Of a stretch of DNA of 64,000 nt, positions 60,124-64,000 are shown in pieces. The stretch is from positions 124,001-188,000 of the forward strand of contig JBMOKU010000033.1 of the NCBI GenBank assembly GCA_049324315.1, in the 5' to 3' direction. The translations under genes and the position numbers were made by a program. The DNA is from JBMOKU01 sp049324315. GTDB lineage: Bacteria > Bacillota > Clostridia > Peptostreptococcales > Thermotaleaceae. Within the stretch, counting starts at the first letter, position 1; each line of letters opens with the position of its first letter. The notes beneath the pieces were generated by a model. The model was not told the DNA's origin, did not search any database, and worked only from the letters and a program-made list of their open reading frames with translations.

Positions 60124-60753
60124 CTATACTTTGAAACCGTTTCTCATAATAAAAAGCATCTTGTCTACACGTTCTAATAATCTTTCTTCATTGCTGATGA
60201 TATCCTCATAGGCCATATCATGGAGCAAATCATCCACAATAGTCGTACTTAATGTGGTTAACATGCTGGCGCCTATTCTTGTGTCAACATGGGGATTCAA
60301 TTGTCCCTTCGCTTTTGCTTTCTCTATAAGCTCTTCAAAGAATTGGTCGCTTTTTTTATAGCCCTCTCCCAAGATTTCTTCTTTGAATTTTGCGTCATTT
60401 TCTTTCAGAAAATTATTTGCTATGGATGCCAGTTCAGGATTCTCTTTGGCAAAGATAATCCCCTGCACGTAAAGTCCTCTAATTAAATCAAAAAAGTCCA
60501 AATCGTTCATATTCTGGATATAGTCCATAAAATATGTCATTTTTCTTTGAGCTGCTATTTCCAGCATATATTTATACAAATCCTTCTTATCTTCAAAATA
60601 CTGATAGATGCTGCCCTTTGCAATTCCTGCATTTTCTGCTATCTTTGTAACACTGGCATTTAAAAAAGTGTTTTTTGAAAACTCCTTGATTGCCACTTCT
60701 ACAATCCTGGTTTTCTTTTCCTCCGGTAGATTAAAAAACGTCTGCTTTGGCAT
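60124..60753 (-). CDS. TetR-family repressor of the ABC exporter operon
   Basis: 209 aa. The N-terminal HTH reads RIVEVAIKEFSKNTFLNASV, TKIAENAGIAKGSIYQYFED, followed by KKDLYKYM. The ligand domain has the YcdC/AcrR-type helical pattern. It is the first gene of the operon TetR, small ORF, ATPase, two permeases. Three copies of a 16-bp palindrome upstream are its probable operators, so it should autoregulate the operon. Inducer unknown. Confidence 0.92.
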   Translation of the reverse strand: MPKQTFFNLPEEKKTRIVEVAIKEFSKNTFLNASVTKIAENAGIAKGSIYQYFEDKKDLYKYMLEIAAQRKMTYFMDYIQNMNDLDFFDLIRGLYVQGIIFAKENPELASIANNFLKENDAKFKEEILGEGYKKSDQFFEELIEKAKAKGQLNPHVDTRIGASMLTTLSTTIVDDLLHDMAYEDIISNEERLLERVDKMLFIMRNGFKV

Positions 60754-60774
60754 GAATTGAACCCTCCCCCTCTC

Positions 60775-60790
60775 ATGACTACCCAGTCAT
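60775..60790. promoter_or_regulatory. TetR operator O1
   Basis: ATGACTACCCAGTCAT, a near-perfect palindrome in the 5' leader, about 22 nt before the TetR start codon. Confidence 0.7.
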
Positions 60791-60861
60791 TCAATCTCTA
60801 AAAAAAATCGTATTAATAGTATAAGTTTTTTCTTCGAATTCATACATATTGTTTTATGGAT

Positions 60862-60877
60862 ATGACTACCTAGTCAT
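60862..60877. promoter_or_regulatory. TetR operator O2
   Basis: ATGACTACCTAGTCAT, differing from O1 by one base. It covers roughly +5 to +20 of the predicted transcript. Its centre is 32 bp from O3, about three helical turns. Confidence 0.75.
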
Positions 60878-60888
60878 ATGTTAATTCC

Positions 60889-60917
60889 ATTATATGACCA
60901 CCCAGTCATTTTGTCAA
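60889..60917 (-). promoter_or_regulatory. Promoter of the TetR-ABC operon
   Basis: Perfect TTGACA, 17-bp spacer, TATAAT on the minus strand. Operator O3 fills the spacer, so bound repressor would block RNA polymerase directly. Confidence 0.88.
60894..60909. promoter_or_regulatory. TetR operator O3 inside the promoter spacer
   Basis: ATGACCACCCAGTCAT, two mismatches from O2. It lies between -35 and -10. The remaining stretch 60918-61028 shows nothing I can support. Confidence 0.78.
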
Positions 60918-61028
60918 TATAATTTTTCTTTGCCCACCTCCGACGGGTGGAACGAGTAGGGACATTACCGATGAAATGCCGGCACTTCTATTACAGCCGT
61001 TAAAATCGTAGACAACTTACAATACAAC

Positions 61029-61052
61029 GAAAAAAGCACTCGTTTGAGTGCT
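61029..61052 (-). terminator. Terminator after the aminopeptidase gene
   Basis: AGCACTC pairs with GAGTGCT around a short loop, followed on the minus strand by TTTTTT. Confidence 0.8.
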
Positions 61053-61059
61053 CTCTACA

Positions 61060-62289
61060 TTAAAATGCAAAGTTACCATTCTTAAATATAGGTATTTCTC
61101 TCCCGTCCACCGTAGTCCCTAAAATCTCAAGGTCTTCTGTTCCGATCATAAAGTCTTCATGTACAAGGGAATCATTTACGCCTAGTGCTTCTAATTCTTT
61201 CTTACTCATATTTTCACCGTTTTGAATACATACAGGATATGCTTTTCCAATGGCCAAATGACAGGATGCATTCTCATCAAATAATGTATTGTAGAACAAT
61301 ATCTTCGTGTTGGAGATCGGTGAATCATAGGGAACCAAGGCCACTTCACCCAGATAGCGTGCCCCCTCATCTGTTTCCATTAGGTTCTTAAGCATCTCAT
61401 AGCCTTGTTCAGCGTTAAAGTCAACAATCTTTCCATCTTTAAACGTAAGGGAAAATCCTTCGATGAGATTTCCATTATAATTCAACGGCATGGAGCTGAC
61501 CACTGTACCATTGACACCTGTCTTTTTCGGTAGGGTAAATACCTCCTCCGTAGGCAAGTTTGCAATAAACTCTACGCCTTCAGGGGTATATTCTGAACCA
61601 CCAAGCCATAAATGCCCATCTGGAAGCTCCACTTTCAGATCTGTGCCTAAAGAATTCTTGTAATGAAGGTATTGGAACTTATTGGCGTTCAAGAAATCCA
61701 AACGCTTCTTCAAGTGACGCTTATGTTCATCCCACGCAGTCATAGGGTCCTCTGTATCCACCCTGACCGTTTTAAAAATAGTTTCCCATAATATCTCTAC
61801 AGCTTCGTCCTCTGTATGTTGGGGAAAAACCTTTTGTGCCCAAGCTCGGGTAGGAATCGATACAACGCACCAGGTATTCTTGTTTGCCATTCTGCGTTCT
61901 TTATATTCCGTTATGGCAGCGCCAGCAGTTCGGTGAGCCTTGGCGATCCTTTCCGGATTTACATCCTTCATGAGCTCTGGATCTGTGGCTAAAATATTGA
62001 TGTATGCTGCCCCTTGACGTACATAGGACAGGTAAAATTCCTTTTTCCACACTGGAAATTCTTCAAAAACCTCTTCAGGTGCATGTAAGTATTTAATCTT
62101 GGAAAGCAATTCATCCTCCCAACTAACGACTACCTCCCGTGCTCCTTCCCGATAAGCAGCTTCTGCCATCACTCTGGTGAAGGGTGCGCATTCTATAGGA
62201 GAAAAAATAACAAGGGTCTGCCCTTTCTGAATATTTATCCCTGTTTTTATTACAAGGCGGGCATATTTTTCAAGCAATCGTTGATTCAT
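61060..62289 (-). CDS. M29-family aminopeptidase (AmpS/PepS-like)
   Basis: 409 aa. The family pattern is clear: LEKYARLVIKTGINIQKGQT at the start, FIANLPTEEVFTLPKKTGVN, then VALVPYDSPIS, FYNTLFDENASCHLAIGKAY and MIGTEDLEILGTTVDGREIP. Conserved Glu, His and Asp in these blocks bind the two metals. It would release N-terminal amino acids from peptides in the cytoplasm. It is monocistronic with its own terminator. Confidence 0.93.
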   Translation of the reverse strand: MNQRLLEKYARLVIKTGINIQKGQTLVIFSPIECAPFTRVMAEAAYREGAREVVVSWEDELLSKIKYLHAPEEVFEEFPVWKKEFYLSYVRQGAAYINILATDPELMKDVNPERIAKAHRTAGAAITEYKERRMANKNTWCVVSIPTRAWAQKVFPQHTEDEAVEILWETIFKTVRVDTEDPMTAWDEHKRHLKKRLDFLNANKFQYLHYKNSLGTDLKVELPDGHLWLGGSEYTPEGVEFIANLPTEEVFTLPKKTGVNGTVVSSMPLNYNGNLIEGFSLTFKDGKIVDFNAEQGYEMLKNLMETDEGARYLGEVALVPYDSPISNTKILFYNTLFDENASCHLAIGKAYPVCIQNGENMSKKELEALGVNDSLVHEDFMIGTEDLEILGTTVDGREIPIFKNGNFAF

Positions 62290-62349
62290 GACAAAACTCC
62301 TTTCCTATTTCATTACTGTTTTTATGCGGGTGTATAAGGACTTACACAC

Positions 62350-62512
62350 TAGTGGTCTGTCAAGTCTAAAAGTATTGATGAATTCGCGGGGATTTTTCCG
62401 CACGGCAAGGCGGAGGAGGTGCGCATATCGAGAATATGTAAGCCGACGACAACGCAGCATTGCGGGAAAAGACCGCGAAGGCATTTATGTTTTTAGGCTT
62501 GACAGACCACTA
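62350..62512. mobile_element. MITE-like element with 20-bp terminal inverted repeats and TA flanks
   Basis: The left end TA-GTGGTCTGTCAAG and right end CTTGACAGACCAC-TA are inverted copies; the match extends about 20 bp inward with one mismatch. Subterminal parts (GAATTCGCGG versus CCGCGAAGGCAT) also pair. The 163-bp unit has no transposase. TA flanks fit an IS630/Tc1-type element as the source. It lies in the 371-nt gap 62290-62660, between the aminopeptidase and SulP genes. Confidence 0.75.
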
Positions 62513-62660
62513 TTATTATGTACCCTTGCCAGTAAAGTATAACACAATATCCGATAAAAATGGTAATTATTGAATTATAGTTGAAAACTCCAAATCAGAG
62601 GTATACAATGTACTTGTACGCACTTTCATTACTTATCATTCAAAGAAAGAAGGGTTCTAT

Positions 62661-64000
62661 TTGGAAGAAGCATCATTTTTTAAAACCTATAATGTTAAAA
62701 ACCTTAAAGGTGACATTATGGGAGGTTTCACGACTGCCATCGTTGCGTTACCTTTAGCGTTAGCACTGGGTGTAGCATCGGGGGCAGGGGCTAAAGCTGG
62801 CCTTTATTCAGCCATCATTACGGGTATCTTATCCACGATGTTTGGTGGGACTCCAGCTCAGGTTAACGGCCCCACAGGAGCAATGACCGTTGTACTCATT
62901 GAATTGTACGAGAAATTTGGGCTGGAAGCATTATTTGCCGCAATGGTGTTAGCAGGTTTTCTGCAAATTACCATAGGACTATTAAAATTAGGAAAATATA
63001 TTCACTTGATACCCCATCCCGTCATTGTTGGATTTACCAATGGGATTGGCTTTCTCATTTTCATTAAGATGCTTACTTATTTCAAGACAAATCCGATATT
63101 GGCAGTCATAACGATTCTGATTATGCTGATATTTCCTTTTATTACAAAGAAGGTCCCTGCATCATTGATTGCATTGATCGTAGGAACCATTCTGGGAACA
63201 TATTTTATTCCAACAGACGCTTTGGTTGGCACAATACCCAGCGGACTTCCGAAATTTGCTTTTCCCACGTTCACCAGTGCGCCAATCGCAGATATTTTAA
63301 AAGCAGGAGTTATCCTAGCTTTATTAGGATGTATAGAATCATTGTTAGCATCCCTGGTAGTAGATGAAATGACCAAAACAAAGCATAAGTCTAACAGAGA
63401 ATTAATTGGACAAGGTATCGGTAATACTGCCGCTGCCCTTTTTGGGGCACTAATTGGGACAGGTGCTATTGTTCGATCCGTTGTCAATGTAAATGCAGGT
63501 GGGCGAACAAGACTTTCAGGGGTTTTACATGGATTGATTCTGTTGATTATTACACTGAAGTTTGGTTCCCTTGCCTCACAGATTCCCCTTGCTGTTTTGG
63601 GTGGAATTCTTATGGGAACAGCTATAAAAATGGTTGAATATAACGCAACACGGCAAATGACCATTGCTTCTAAGAAGGCAGGAACCATCATTATTGCAAC
63701 GACACTTCTAACTATTTTCACGGATTTAACAATAGCCGTGGCCTTAGGAACATTATTATCCATGTTTTCCTTTGTCATGAGAATGGGAGATGTTTACCTA
63801 AGAAAGTATGATGTTGATTGTCCAAAAGGAAAAGAAAAAATTGCATCATATACCATCGAAGGACCGTTATTTTTTGGCGTTGCCCATGCCATTATCAGCA
63901 AATTGGAAATAGAAGTGGAAGATGCGGATATTATCGTATTAAATCTGATGAACATGCCTGTTATTGATTCATCTGGAGCCATTGCCCTTAAAAATGTTAG
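62661..64000 (+). CDS. SulP-family anion transporter with STAS domain (3' end outside window)
   Basis: 446 codons visible. The start is a TTG after GAAGGG. The N-terminal membrane domain has the SulP signature: DIMGGFTTAIVALPLALALG, SGAGAKAGLYSAIITGILST, QVNGPTGAMTVVLIEL. Helices continue to ~residue 375. A STAS domain then begins (ASYTIEGPLFFGVAHAIISK, DIIVLNLMNMPVIDSSGAIA) and is cut by the window edge. Substrates in the family include sulfate, bicarbonate and dicarboxylates; this one is not assigned. The antisense frames are shadows. Confidence 0.92.
   Translation, partial: MEEASFFKTYNVKNLKGDIMGGFTTAIVALPLALALGVASGAGAKAGLYSAIITGILSTMFGGTPAQVNGPTGAMTVVLIELYEKFGLEALFAAMVLAGFLQITIGLLKLGKYIHLIPHPVIVGFTNGIGFLIFIKMLTYFKTNPILAVITILIMLIFPFITKKVPASLIALIVGTILGTYFIPTDALVGTIPSGLPKFAFPTFTSAPIADILKAGVILALLGCIESLLASLVVDEMTKTKHKSNRELIGQGIGNTAAALFGALIGTGAIVRSVVNVNAGGRTRLSGVLHGLILLIITLKFGSLASQIPLAVLGGILMGTAIKMVEYNATRQMTIASKKAGTIIIATTLLTIFTDLTIAVALGTLLSMFSFVMRMGDVYLRKYDVDCPKGKEKIASYTIEGPLFFGVAHAIISKLEIEVEDADIIVLNLMNMPVIDSSGAIALKNV

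Noticed and set aside
63077..63778. Long minus-strand reading frame of 233 codons (and a second at 63794-63982)
   Set aside because: It is the antisense of a clear SulP transporter whose plus frame runs to the window edge; its composition is typical of a shadow frame and it has no ribosome site.
1..64000. CRISPR array, tRNA or rRNA genes, complete insertion sequence or prophage
   Set aside because: No regularly spaced direct repeats, no cloverleaf-type sequence with CCA-type ends, no rRNA-like conserved blocks and no intact transposase, integrase or phage structural gene could be found by eye.

Overview
The window is about 64 kb of a low-to-mid-GC Firmicute. A strictly anaerobic member of the Clostridia fits best, perhaps an Alkaliphilus/Natronincola-like genus, though the genus is a guess from gene content. 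The evidence is strong AGGAGG-type ribosome binding sites, sharp TTGACA-17-TATAAT promoters, Rho-independent terminators after most operons, a pyruvate formate-lyase pair, four RNA-level control elements of types common in Firmicutes, and clostridial protein families. Most genes lie on the minus strand. I see no rRNA, tRNA, prophage, CRISPR array or intact insertion sequence. Mobile DNA is limited to REP-like palindromes around a degenerate Y1 (RAYT-type) transposase fragment near 7.1-7.3 kb and a 163-bp TA-flanked MITE near 62.4 kb.

Region by region. 1-5 kb: an RND efflux operon in the order permease, lipoprotein adaptor, TolC-like protein (cut by the window edge). 5-15.7 kb: mostly housekeeping and accessory genes, including an AraC/Ada-like methyltransferase regulator with an EamA exporter, a vanadium haloperoxidase/PAP2-like enzyme, LysE, a methyltransferase, a NagZ-like lipoprotein, a COG2509-type flavoprotein, a dockerin-GH18 protein and an M24 peptidase. 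15.8-22.4 kb: an OmpR-type response regulator, histidine kinase and unknown lipoprotein operon, an LCP wall protein, and an unusual fusion of a YceG-like region to an HtrA-like serine protease. 22.5-30 kb: an MFS transporter behind a ykkC-class (probably guanidine-I) riboswitch, Lrp, an MBL-fold hydrolase, an ABC-F ATPase, and a CBS protein plus Kef-type antiporter behind a cyclic-di-AMP riboswitch. 30-37 kb: a second two-component system and several regulators and small enzymes. 37-38.4 kb: a zinc-ribbon/S4 protein (DUF1062-like) behind a roughly 540-nt leader that contains three mini-ORFs and two tandem terminators. 38.4-45.9 kb: topoisomerase III, a Uup-type ABC-F protein, and pflB-pflA behind a ZTP (pfl motif) riboswitch.

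45.9-52.5 kb is a gas vesicle gene cluster: two tandem gvpA copies with divergent His-rich tails, gvpO, gvpN, an unknown gene, three gvpL/F paralogues, gvpG, two gvpJ/S-type genes, gvpK and a terminal unknown gene. Directly upstream (52.6-55.9 kb) lies an exosortase K-like enzyme translationally coupled to a very large membrane protein that ends in an MSEP-CTERM-like sorting signal, apparently a one-enzyme one-substrate system. 56-61 kb: a lone ABC ATPase, and a TetR-controlled ABC-2 exporter operon with three copies of a 16-bp operator, one of them inside the promoter spacer. 61-64 kb: an M29 aminopeptidase, the MITE, and a truncated SulP/STAS transporter.

The best candidates for undescribed biology are the zinc-ribbon/S4 attenuator locus, the YceG-like/HtrA fusion, the exosortase pair beside the gas vesicle locus, the His-tailed GvpA pair, and several conserved-looking genes of unknown function.
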